Source: JAFDZW01 sp038229915 (GTDB taxonomy: Bacteria; Bacteroidota; Ignavibacteria; Palsa-1295). From it: a DNA stretch of 22,319 nucleotides. The stretch is taken from assembly GCA_038229915.1 (NCBI GenBank), contig JBBRNY010000035.1, positions 1-22,319 of the forward strand, read 5' to 3'. Positions 15,883 through 22,319 of the stretch are shown piece after piece. The position numbers and the translations under genes are program-made. How positions within the stretch are numbered: the first letter of the stretch is position 1; every line of letters starts with the position of its first letter. The notes below the pieces were generated by a model that was not told where the DNA came from, did not search any database, and saw only the letters and a program-made list of their open reading frames with translations.

Positions 15883-16743
15883 ATGCATCATATTCCATTT
15901 ACATTATACTCAGGCGCCGGCAATGAATTTGTCGTGATTGATGCGTTCCATCAACCACAGATCTTTGGGACGATAAAACTGAAAGCACTTGCACAAACGG
16001 TCTGTGACCGCAACGGTATCATCGGCTCTGACGGAATGATCGTGCTGGCACGAAGCCCAAGGGCTCCTTTTTTAATGAACTTCTATAATCCTGACGGGAG
16101 TTTTGGTGCGCTGTGCGGCAACGGTGCGCGGTGCGCCGTGCAAGCCGCCGAAGATTTCAAGATCGTCGAGACCGCGGCTACTTCGTTCGAAGTGCTCGAG
16201 CAGATCGTCCGTGCCGAGCGCCCGACACCCGAAGCATTACGAGTCTATTACAGCGACCCTAAAAAGATCAAACTGAAATTTAAACTTGCTGTAAAAGGCG
16301 AGTTAGTAACGTCAAGTTATGTCGATCTTGGCTCACAGCACGGGGTGATCTTCTTTGATGAATTTGAAAAAGTTGCCGGAGCATCGATCGAGACATTTGA
16401 TATTACTCGTTTTGGCAAGGAAGTACGCCGCCACGCGGATTTCGAGCCCAACGGAGTAAATGCAAATTTTGCAGAGGTACGCACCGATGAGATCGGCGAG
16501 TATCTTCGTATCCGCACGTTCGAGCGTGGTGTCGAAGGCGAGACCCTTGCCTGCGGTACGGGTTGTATGAGCACGGCGATCGCGGCTGTCGGGCTGAAAA
16601 AAGTCTCGGCTTTACCTGTACGTTTATTAACCCAAAGTGGTGAATTTGTCAAGGTAGGCTTTACTATGACAGAAAACCGCGTGCACGATCTGTGGCTTGA
16701 AGGTGGAGTTACCAAAGGGAAGAGTGGGGTTATTACAGTGTGA
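15883..16743 (+). CDS. dapF: Diaminopimelate epimerase DapF
   Basis: 286 residues, close to the usual 270-280. DapF interconverts LL- and meso-diaminopimelate, giving the precursor of lysine and of the peptidoglycan cross-link, in the cytoplasm without a cofactor. The catalytic cysteine pair is visible: Cys78 in NPDGSFGALCGNGARC and Cys224 in GETLACGTGCMS. GAGNEFVVID near the start (11-20) and FEPNGVNANFAEV (187-199) are further family motifs. ATG 15883 diverges from the 15756 start of the minus-strand gene across about 126 bases. No other lysine-pathway gene is in the window. No Shine-Dalgarno is apparent. Confidence 0.97.
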   Translation: MHHIPFTLYSGAGNEFVVIDAFHQPQIFGTIKLKALAQTVCDRNGIIGSDGMIVLARSPRAPFLMNFYNPDGSFGALCGNGARCAVQAAEDFKIVETAATSFEVLEQIVRAERPTPEALRVYYSDPKKIKLKFKLAVKGELVTSSYVDLGSQHGVIFFDEFEKVAGASIETFDITRFGKEVRRHADFEPNGVNANFAEVRTDEIGEYLRIRTFERGVEGETLACGTGCMSTAIAAVGLKKVSALPVRLLTQSGEFVKVGFTMTENRVHDLWLEGGVTKGKSGVITV

Positions 16744-16758
16744 GGAGAGCTTTGGCAG

Positions 16759-16766
16759 TATATTTG
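16759..16766 (+). promoter_or_regulatory. Candidate Bacteroidota -7 promoter element upstream of the small barrel gene
   Basis: TATATTTG fits the TAnnTTTG consensus of Bacteroidota housekeeping promoters and lies 43 bases before the ATG at 16810, in the 66-base gap after dapF. A matching -33 TTTG about 19-21 bases further upstream is not present, so the call rests on a single 8-base element. Confidence 0.35.
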
Positions 16767-16809
16767 TACTACGATATACCACGATATTCACTATCATCCT
16801 AAACTACAT

Positions 16810-17505
16810 ATGAACCGCTTAAAGATCATTTTTTCTACCCTCGTATTGAGCGCAGTCTTGATCGGATCTGTTTCCGAGTCATTTGCGCAAGAATTTCAGC
16901 AGCCGTATAAACACATTGAAATTGGTGGCTTCGGTACCGGCGGGCTTTCTATCTTTCAAGGCAATGTCCCGGATGGTGCCAAAACAGATGTACAAGCAGC
17001 CTATACCTTTGCGCTTCTCGGAAGTGTTATGCTCGATCCGCAGTTTGGTTTTGCTATTGCGCTCGGATATGAATCCCGCGGTGTGTATTTCCACAAAGAA
17101 AGTAAAGATGAGCCGAATGAAACGATCAAACTTGGCTATATTTCTTTTCAGCCGAGCATTCGTTTCAAAAGCTTTTTACTGGGTGTAAATATTGGCATTC
17201 CTGCAAGTGGCTCTGTAAAATATACACCTGGCAGCCCGTTGCCGAGTTTTGAAAATGATATCAACAAAGATTCTTTAGTAACGAATATTGATATTCGTGC
17301 TTCAGGGTTGTTGCCGATCGTAGAAAACGATAACGGTAATCTCTATTTCCTAATTCAGGCTTCATATTCGATCAGCGATGCCCTCGGAAAAAATGGATTC
17401 ATCATCCCGTTCCAATCAGATCTTACGGCTGTCAATAAAAGCAGCCCGATCCCTTCACTCCAGATCGGCTTATCGTATTTGCTTTCGCCGGGCGGAAAGA
17501 AGTAA
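16810..17505 (+). CDS. Outer-membrane beta-barrel protein (small, function unknown)
   Basis: 231 residues with a signal peptide (IIFSTLVLSAVLIGSVSES, cleavage near FAQ). A barrel-like domain follows: glycine-rich first strands (IEIGGFGTGGLSIF), amphipathic strands such as FGFAIALGYESRGVYF and NLYFLIQASYSISDAL, and a final strand LQIGLSYLL ending in a short GGKK tail. Size and style fit the outer-membrane beta-barrel domain proteins common in Bacteroidota. The ligand or partner cannot be told. It is probably transcribed alone: it has a promoter-like element upstream and a strong terminator directly downstream. Confidence 0.8.
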   Translation: MNRLKIIFSTLVLSAVLIGSVSESFAQEFQQPYKHIEIGGFGTGGLSIFQGNVPDGAKTDVQAAYTFALLGSVMLDPQFGFAIALGYESRGVYFHKESKDEPNETIKLGYISFQPSIRFKSFLLGVNIGIPASGSVKYTPGSPLPSFENDINKDSLVTNIDIRASGLLPIVENDNGNLYFLIQASYSISDALGKNGFIIPFQSDLTAVNKSSPIPSLQIGLSYLLSPGGKK

Positions 17506-17525
17506 AACTATTTAATGAGTTTTTT

Positions 17526-17560
17526 AAAAAGACGAATTCTTCGGAGTTCGTCTTTTTTTT
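17526..17560. terminator. Bidirectional intrinsic terminator with UUCG tetraloop
   Basis: The arms 17531-17539 and 17544-17552 pair over nine bases (one G-U) around a TTCG loop, a very stable tetraloop. The stem is flanked by AAAAA on the left and TTTTTTTT on the right, so it ends transcription from both sides. It serves the barrel gene (stop at 17505) and the converging alpha/beta hydrolase, whose TAA stop (17561-17559) overlaps the T-run. Confidence 0.92.
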
Positions 17561-18314
17561 ATGTCGATAAAAAATCTACTGCCATCTCGGCAACACGTTC
17601 GGGGTAGAATTCCATCACGATATGTTCGGTGTTCGGGAAGATCGAAAGCTCGCTGTTGGGGATCACCCGTTTCATTGCTATTGGAATATCAACAGGGAAG
17701 AATAGGTCGCGATCACCATGGATGATCAATGTCGGAGCTTGTATCTCAGCAAGGGTTTCGACCGCTATATTAATATCACACTCCGGAAGCCGAAAATCAT
17801 AAAATGCTTTTGCAAGTGTTGGTCCGTATTCAGCGCCATATATCTCATTTGCCTCTGCGTAATAGGCTTTTAGTTTATCACTTAATAATTCAGGTGATCT
17901 GTAAAATCGTCGTGAGGTTTCGGGAATTCGATATGTGCCGGAATCGAGCACCATTCGCTCGACCAAGTTCGGTGTGTAACGAGCGACACGTAGCATCGTC
18001 ATTGCGCCGGAGCTTGCGGCGAGAAATTTTGCACGATCAAGACCAAGCGTCCCGCAGAGCTCAATAATATCTCTCGAAAATTGTTCTTTCGTCCAGTTGT
18101 TCGAAGGGTTGCTCGAGCGTCCGTGACCACGAAGATCGACAAGGTAGCATTTGAATTGTTTGGTTAGTATCGGTAAGAGCGAAGCAAAACGTGTACGAGC
18201 GTTCGCGCTAAAGTTGTGCAAGCACACCAGCGGCTCACCCGAGCCATGAGTTTCATAGTAGAGTTCGGCGTCGGAAACAGATACGGTCTCGCCCAGCCAA
18301 TGTTCACGTTTCAT
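17559..18314 (-). CDS. Alpha/beta-fold hydrolase
   Basis: 251 residues, a compact alpha/beta hydrolase without a signal peptide. Landmarks are LVCLHNFSANAR (29-40, the oxyanion-hole HG replaced by HN), VDLRGHGRSSNP (59-70), nucleophile elbow LAASSGAM (98-105, likely Ser102), acid Asp203 in HGDRDLFFP, and His231 in NTEH. The elbow reads A-S-S-G-A where G-x-S-x-G is usual; small residues are kept, so it should be active. The closest annotation would be alpha/beta hydrolase in the style of 3-oxoadipate enol-lactonase or haloperoxidase-like enzymes, but no substrate can be assigned. ATG 18314 diverges from the T9SS gene across 77 bases. Confidence 0.88.
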   Translation of the reverse strand: MKREHWLGETVSVSDAELYYETHGSGEPLVCLHNFSANARTRFASLLPILTKQFKCYLVDLRGHGRSSNPSNNWTKEQFSRDIIELCGTLGLDRAKFLAASSGAMTMLRVARYTPNLVERMVLDSGTYRIPETSRRFYRSPELLSDKLKAYYAEANEIYGAEYGPTLAKAFYDFRLPECDINIAVETLAEIQAPTLIIHGDRDLFFPVDIPIAMKRVIPNSELSIFPNTEHIVMEFYPERVAEMAVDFLST

Positions 18315-18391
18315 AATGATGATAACGATACGCGAACGAAGTTTATCTCATTGCGTTCTTATTCTCAGAATTATCCTATTTAGATCACGCT

Positions 18392-19825
18392 ATGAAAAAG
18401 ATATTTTTTGCTTCGGTACTTGTATTAGCTTTTGTCAATGTTGCTCTTGCCACAGTCTTTCAAGTAGGTCCTACTCGTCAGTATCTTTCGCCAAGTGCAG
18501 TGATGGGATTAGTCCAAGATGGCGATGTTGTCGAGATCGATGCCGGGCTTTATAGTGGTGATGTCGGAACGTGGACTAAAAATGATTTAGTCATTCGTGG
18601 GGTGGATGACCAATACGCACATCTTGATGCAGGCGGAAAAAATGCATCAGGGAAGGGCATTTGGGTGATCACCGGTAATAATACTACTATCGAGAACATC
18701 GAATTTTCAGGGGCTACAGTCGCCGATCACAACGGTGCGGGCATCCGCCAAGAAGGAGAGAATCTTACGGTCAAGCATTGCTACTTCCATGATAACGAAG
18801 ATGGGATCCTTGCTGGAGATAATGCGAACAGTGATATTTTTATCGAAAACTCAGAGTTCGCCAACAATGGCTACGGCGATGGTTATAGTCATAATATGTA
18901 TATCAATCACGTCCACAGTTTTACGCTGTGGTTTTGCAACTCACACAATGCAAAAGTCGGGCATTGCGTAAAAAGTCGAGCGCAAAATAATTTTATTCTC
19001 TATAATCGTATTATGGATGAGACCGACGGCACCTCAAGCTATCTGATCAATCTTCCGAATGGCGGCAGAACATTGATCATCGGTAACGTCTGTATGAAAG
19101 GGACACTCTCGCAAGGCAGTGCGCTGCTTGATTATGGTTCAGAAGGGTATAGCAATATCAAGAATGAGCTCTATGTCATAAATAATACCTGGTGTAACCG
19201 CAAACCAAATGCACAATTTTACCACGTCTATAATGGCGCATCAGCAGTGTATTTTCGTAATAATCTTTTTGCCGGTCCCGGTATCATAACCAATGACACC
19301 ATCGCTGTTGCATCTAATCTCCATTTGCCAAGTGCCGACGGTCCAGGATTTGTTGATCCCGCAACATTTGATTTCCATCTTGTCAGCGGCTCTCCGGCAA
19401 TTGATGCAGGGATCGATGCAGGAAGCGGATCGGGGTTGTCGTTTGCTGCGCGGTCTGAATATGTCCATCCCTTGTCTTCTGCTGATAGAGCAGTGACGGG
19501 CTCTGCGATTGATGTTGGTGCGTTTGAATTTGGAAATCTCACTTCTGTTAATGATAAAACAATTGCCGAGACGATAATGGTAGTTTATCCTAATCCTACA
19601 ATTGGAGAGTCAACTTTAGAATTCTCACTTCATAAAACTTCACACCTAACGATAAATATTTTCTCGATCGAAGGCAGGATGATCGCGCAATGTTTTCAAG
19701 GAGAATTATTTGCAGGGGATCATCAACTGATCATTCCGACAACTGGCATGAGCAATGGAGCATACTATCTCCGAGTATCGAACGGTGCAGAAATCACAAC
19801 AACAAAATTGACAATAAAAAAGTAG
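18392..19825 (+). CDS. Secreted right-handed beta-helix protein with T9SS type A sorting domain
   Basis: 477 residues in three parts. Residues 1-20 are a signal peptide (FFASVLVLAFVNVALA). Residues 22-380 are a parallel beta-helix: it opens with FQVGPTRQYLSPSAVM and DGDVVEIDAG, then shows repeated coils such as GNNTTIENIEFSGA, NLTVKHCYFHDNEDGI and SDIFIENSEFANNG, with SSYLINLPNGGRTLIIGNV later. It closes with DFHLVSGSPAIDAG. Residues about 397-477 form a T9SS C-terminal sorting domain: VVYPNPTIGESTLEF, LTINIFSIEGRMI, then a closing GAYYLRVSNG...KLTIKK. It should be exported across the outer membrane and anchored or released. Beta-helices of this type often bind or cleave polysaccharide; a lyase role is a guess. 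ATG 18392 starts the signal peptide cleanly. Confidence 0.92.
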   Translation: MKKIFFASVLVLAFVNVALATVFQVGPTRQYLSPSAVMGLVQDGDVVEIDAGLYSGDVGTWTKNDLVIRGVDDQYAHLDAGGKNASGKGIWVITGNNTTIENIEFSGATVADHNGAGIRQEGENLTVKHCYFHDNEDGILAGDNANSDIFIENSEFANNGYGDGYSHNMYINHVHSFTLWFCNSHNAKVGHCVKSRAQNNFILYNRIMDETDGTSSYLINLPNGGRTLIIGNVCMKGTLSQGSALLDYGSEGYSNIKNELYVINNTWCNRKPNAQFYHVYNGASAVYFRNNLFAGPGIITNDTIAVASNLHLPSADGPGFVDPATFDFHLVSGSPAIDAGIDAGSGSGLSFAARSEYVHPLSSADRAVTGSAIDVGAFEFGNLTSVNDKTIAETIMVVYPNPTIGESTLEFSLHKTSHLTINIFSIEGRMIAQCFQGELFAGDHQLIIPTTGMSNGAYYLRVSNGAEITTTKLTIKK

Positions 19826-19855
19826 AGATGGGCTCAGTATACTGAATCCATCTCT
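19815..19855 (-). terminator. Intrinsic terminator for the tRNA-Lys transcript, overlapping the end of the beta-helix gene
   Basis: AGAGATGG (19824-19831) pairs perfectly with CCATCTCT (19848-19855), and inside it TCAGTA/TACTGA (19834-19845) continues the stem. On the minus strand the hairpin is followed by AC and six T (19821-19816). That fits termination of the leftward tRNA transcript about 40 bases past its end. On the plus strand no T-run follows, so it would only weakly stop the beta-helix gene. Confidence 0.75.
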
Positions 19856-19896
19856 AACATTTCTAAACCGACAATAATATCACTTGCCGAATTTAT

Positions 19897-19972
19897 TGGT
19901 GCTCCCTGGGGGACTCGAACCCCCGACCCAATGATTAAGAGTCATTTGCTCTACCAACTGAGCTAAGGAAGC
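19897..19972 (-). tRNA. tRNA-Lys (anticodon CTT), CCA encoded
   Basis: The minus strand folds as a standard 73-base tRNA plus encoded CCA. The acceptor is GCTTCCT pairing with AGGGAGC (one U-G). The D arm is GCTC/GAGC with loop AGTTGGTA. The anticodon arm is AATGA/TCATT with loop CTCTTAA. The T arm is GGGGG/CCCCC with loop TTCGAGT and discriminator A. The loop places CTT at positions 34-36, reading the lysine codon AAG. CCA is encoded at 19899-19897. It lies 52 bases downstream of the histidine kinase stop on the same strand. Its 5' acceptor strand has an exact inverted copy just upstream. Confidence 0.95.
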
Positions 19973-20002
19973 GCCTCAAAACTTCTTTTTTGGCTTCCTT
20001 AG
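19963..20002. repeat. Inverted repeat of the tRNA-Lys 5' acceptor strand
   Basis: The tRNA 5' end occupies 19972-19963 on the minus strand (GCTTCCTTAG). The same ten bases occur on the plus strand at 19993-20002, giving a perfect 10-base inverted repeat with a 20-base spacer. In the precursor RNA the leader could pair with the 5' strand of the acceptor stem. No T-run follows, so a simple terminator for the kinase gene is unlikely. A partial inverted duplication of the tRNA is an alternative. Confidence 0.6.
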
Positions 20003-20024
20003 TTCCATAAAACGGGTTTGTTGT

Positions 20025-21416
20025 TTAGATAGGAAAAATACACCTCATTGTGGTGCCAATTCCGCCCTTGCTTTCGCAGATCAGTTTGATGCCATATTGT
20101 TGGGCGACTGTATTCGCAATCGTCAGCCCCAAGCCTGTTCCGCCTGCTTGCCGACTCCGAGATCTATCGGCTCGCCAGAATCTATCAAATATATGTGGCA
20201 GCTCTTCGGCGGCTATACCGATTCCCGTATCAGAGATCGAGACTTCTATTGTTCTGTCAATCGTTTGTTTCGAAACGATAGTAATACTACCATGATCGGG
20301 AGTATATTGCGTGGCATTCAGGAGAATATTGAAGATGATCCGTTCGATGTCGAGTCTCGGAAAGATCAAATGCGTATTTGTATTACACTTGTTCGTTAGA
20401 GTAATTTGTTTTGATTCGATCAATGGTCGTAGGCGGTCGCATGAGTCGCTGACGAGTTGATCAAGCGACCATGTGACGAGCTCTTGTTCTGACACCGGAT
20501 GAGTTAGCTGCTCAGACCGTGCAAGAAAAAGAAGGTCTTCGACAATATGGATCAGACGTTCAACTTCTTCAAGATTGCTTTCGTGAGCAACGCGATCTTC
20601 AGCACTGAATGATTTTGTTCTGAGATCAACTTCAAGCTCACCTTTCAAGATCGTTAGTGGTGTACGAAGTTCATGAGCCGCATCGGCAGTAAAATTTTTG
20701 AGTGCGACAATGTTGCGATCGCGTTCTTGCAAAATTTCATTAATAACGATCGCCAATTCATTGATCTCGAGTGTGCGAGTTTGAGTAGGGAGTAATGATT
20801 GCATTGCATCATCTTTTTCTTTAATGCGCTGTGCCGAAGCTATGAGCAGCTTCAATGGTTTTAGTGCACGGTCGGCAGTAAAGAGCCCCAGCAGAAAAGA
20901 AACGAATGCGCCTGTCGCCAGTAGTATTAGATAGCGGCTGATCATCGCTTCTGATACTTCTTGAAAGGTTAAAGTACTAATGGAAGCGAAAACAGTGAAT
21001 ACTCCCTGGCTTCGGGAGAACACACGATAGGATTCTTTTCCCACAGTAATATCGAGTGGAAGTTGCGCTGGGTTAAATGTGTGTGAGTCAAGTAACTGCC
21101 GAGGATGCTCGGGTCCGAATGTTTGATAGTTAAACGATGGCTTATCGCTCCTGATCAGCCCAAGACCTATCTGCGCTTCCCCGGTAGTAGAATGTTCTTT
21201 GGCAAGACGTTGGAAATCATAGTTATCTGATCGAGCGGTTAGACCTGACAAGACGGACTCTAACTGCGAATAGACCTCTTCATCGCTACGAGTTCTCAGA
21301 GCATCTTTGACTGAAAAAAAACTAACAATAAAATAAACACTTAATAGGAAAGAGAATGTCGCTGCAATGTAAAGTGCAGTACGAATGCGAAACCCAATGG
21401 CGGCCCGCTCGGCCAT
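20025..21416 (-). CDS. Sensor histidine kinase (HAMP-HisKA-HATPase) paired with the adjacent response regulator
   Basis: 463 residues, inner-membrane. TM1 is about 12-35, a periplasmic sensor segment spans about 36-160, and TM2 about 161-180. A HAMP-like linker (DRALKPLKLLIASAQRIKEK, 182-201) follows. The HisKA domain has the phospho-acceptor His248 in DAAHELRTPLT. The ATPase domain has an N-box with Asn367 (ILLNATQYTP), DTGIGI at 396-401, an F-box-like HIFDRFWRADRS and GGTGLG at 425-430. Architecture and size match OmpR-partner kinases of the CusS/QseC type. The sensor segment gives no recognisable ligand motif. The ATG at 21416 directly follows the TAG stop of the regulator with no spacer, so the two are co-translated. 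Confidence 0.93.
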   Translation of the reverse strand: MAERAAIGFRIRTALYIAATFSFLLSVYFIVSFFSVKDALRTRSDEEVYSQLESVLSGLTARSDNYDFQRLAKEHSTTGEAQIGLGLIRSDKPSFNYQTFGPEHPRQLLDSHTFNPAQLPLDITVGKESYRVFSRSQGVFTVFASISTLTFQEVSEAMISRYLILLATGAFVSFLLGLFTADRALKPLKLLIASAQRIKEKDDAMQSLLPTQTRTLEINELAIVINEILQERDRNIVALKNFTADAAHELRTPLTILKGELEVDLRTKSFSAEDRVAHESNLEEVERLIHIVEDLLFLARSEQLTHPVSEQELVTWSLDQLVSDSCDRLRPLIESKQITLTNKCNTNTHLIFPRLDIERIIFNILLNATQYTPDHGSITIVSKQTIDRTIEVSISDTGIGIAAEELPHIFDRFWRADRSRSRQAGGTGLGLTIANTVAQQYGIKLICESKGGIGTTMRCIFPI

Positions 21417-22115
21417 CTATTGTATAAGACTACGATCGTATGAACGAAGAATATATCCTACTCCTCGAACCGTGTGGATGAGAGGTGAGAGATCGACGGT
21501 ATCAATTTTCTTTCGAAGATACATCATATAGACATCAACGATGTTCGTTTCACGATCAAAATGTTCGTTCCAAACATCGGCGGCGATCATCACTCGCGAG
21601 CAAGGTTTTTCGGCATGACGTATCAGATATTCAAGCAATCGAAACTCCGTGTTGGTGAGTTCGATCTCTCGGTCGTTACGTGTTACAGTGCGGTGAGGAA
21701 TATTTAGTCGAAGGTCAGCATAACGCAGTTCGGTTTGTGTCGGAGCCATACCTTCGCGCCGACGGAGTAATGCATTTACTCGTGCGACGAGTTCTTCAAA
21801 TGCAAACGGCTTTGCAAGATAATCATCAGAGCCGATCTTAAAGCCTTGTAATTTATCCTGAAGCGTGTCACGGGCAGAAAGGATAAGAATACCAGCGTTG
21901 TTGTTTTGTTGACGCAGTTGTTCGATGACACTATAACCATCAATGCCCGGAAGCATCAGATCGACGGTGATCACATCATATTCATTTTCCGATGTGAGTT
22001 GTAATGCGGCTTTGCCATTTTCGGCAATGTCAGTTTTGAAGCCTTCAGCAATAAGTCCACGCTGGATAAAACTTGCGACTTTGGGTTCGTCCTCTATGAT
22101 CAGAATATTATGCAT
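21417..22115 (-). CDS. OmpR/PhoB-family two-component response regulator
   Basis: 232 residues. The receiver domain (about 1-118) has the acidic pair Glu8/Asp9 (IIEDEP), phospho-acceptor Asp52 (ITVDLMLPGIDG), Ser80 and Lys102 (YLAKPF). A winged-helix DNA-binding domain follows, with IELTNTEFRLLEYLIRHAEK around 150-170, the recognition-helix region NIVDVYMMYLRKKID and the wing HTVRGVGYIL. It is a transcription factor controlled by the kinase encoded immediately downstream. ATG 22115 lies 3 bases after the stop of an envelope-type gene, so regulator, kinase and that gene may form one operon. Targets are unknown. Confidence 0.95.
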   Translation of the reverse strand: MHNILIIEDEPKVASFIQRGLIAEGFKTDIAENGKAALQLTSENEYDVITVDLMLPGIDGYSVIEQLRQQNNNAGILILSARDTLQDKLQGFKIGSDDYLAKPFAFEELVARVNALLRRREGMAPTQTELRYADLRLNIPHRTVTRNDREIELTNTEFRLLEYLIRHAEKPCSRVMIAADVWNEHFDRETNIVDVYMMYLRKKIDTVDLSPLIHTVRGVGYILRSYDRSLIQ

Positions 22116-22118
22116 AGA

Positions 22119-22319
22119 TTATTTCAACGGAATTCGCCACAAAAAACTCCCAAGAAACGGCTGTTGTGAAAGTGACGTAGAGTTATTATTATTCAGATTT
22201 GTATGTCCTTCACCACGCAAGATCAAATTCTTCGCTTGCTTAAATGAGAAGAGCGTTGAGAGAGGGACGTCCACCGAATAATCCAAATTTCCGCCGAGCG
22301 AACCACCAAAGGTACTACC
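22119..22319 (-). CDS. C-terminal fragment of a gene running off the window, possibly an outer-membrane protein
   Basis: An open frame enters from the window end and stops with TAA at 22121-22119, giving 66 visible residues and no start. The visible part alternates hydrophobic and polar residues with Gly- and Asn-rich turns: FGGSLGGNLDYSVDVPL, then KQAKNLILRGEGHTNLNNNN, ending FLGSFLWRIPLK. This suggests the last strands of a beta-barrel or beta-rich surface protein, but family assignment is not possible from this piece. It ends 3 bases before the response-regulator start, which supports a real gene and a shared transcript. Confidence 0.6.
   Translation of the reverse strand, partial: GSTFGGSLGGNLDYSVDVPLSTLFSFKQAKNLILRGEGHTNLNNNNSTSLSQQPFLGSFLWRIPLK

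Noticed and set aside
19963..20002. Phage or integrative-element attachment site at the tRNA-Lys
   Set aside because: The repeated segment is at the tRNA 5' end in inverted orientation, whereas att repeats are normally direct and usually at the 3' part; no integrase is present.

Overview
The window looks like chromosome from a Gram-negative, non-sporulating bacterium of the Bacteroidota/Chlorobiota (FCB) side of the tree. The strongest evidence is a secreted parallel beta-helix protein (18392-19825) ending in a type IX secretion (T9SS) type A sorting domain. Supporting evidence is the number of signal-peptide and beta-barrel proteins, and the near absence of Shine-Dalgarno sequences before start codons. 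A deep lineage such as Kapabacteria or Ignavibacteria is a guess from overall flavour and is not proven here. No IS element, integrase, CRISPR array, rRNA or prophage gene is visible. The window is mostly core and housekeeping sequence with several uncharacterised envelope genes, and no gene-free stretch exceeds about 200 bases.

Layout. 1-909 is the C-terminal part of rarA (AAA+ replication-fork maintenance), followed by a large exported TPR protein (959-2836). Converging on it is a minus-strand operon (6677 to 2833): a TraB/GumN-family protein, SpmA- and SpmB-like nucleoside-recognition membrane proteins, and an outer-membrane beta-barrel candidate. Diverging from that operon on the plus strand are ygfZ (Fe-S repair), nadA (a 4Fe-4S enzyme of NAD synthesis), hflX (ribosome-splitting GTPase), a small exported protein, rmuC and a DoxX-family membrane protein.

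12685-15756 is on the minus strand: a small exported protein of unknown function, clpX without an adjacent clpP, and a membrane fatty-acid desaturase with its own terminator. Then come dapF (lysine/peptidoglycan precursor) and a small outer-membrane barrel on the plus strand. A UUCG-loop bidirectional terminator separates the barrel from a converging alpha/beta hydrolase. The T9SS beta-helix protein follows.

19897-22319 is on the minus strand: a tRNA-Lys(CTT) with encoded CCA, an OmpR/PhoB-type response regulator abutting its histidine kinase, and the last 66 codons of a further gene, probably an envelope protein, running off the window end.

The best candidate for an under-described system is the traB-spmA-spmB-barrel cluster. 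Its four genes are tightly packed and span the inner membrane, periplasm and outer membrane. SpmA carries a roughly 125-residue extra segment after its first membrane helix. Other observations are the ygfZ-nadA pairing, an inverted copy of the tRNA-Lys 5' acceptor strand just upstream of that tRNA, and strong GATC enrichment.
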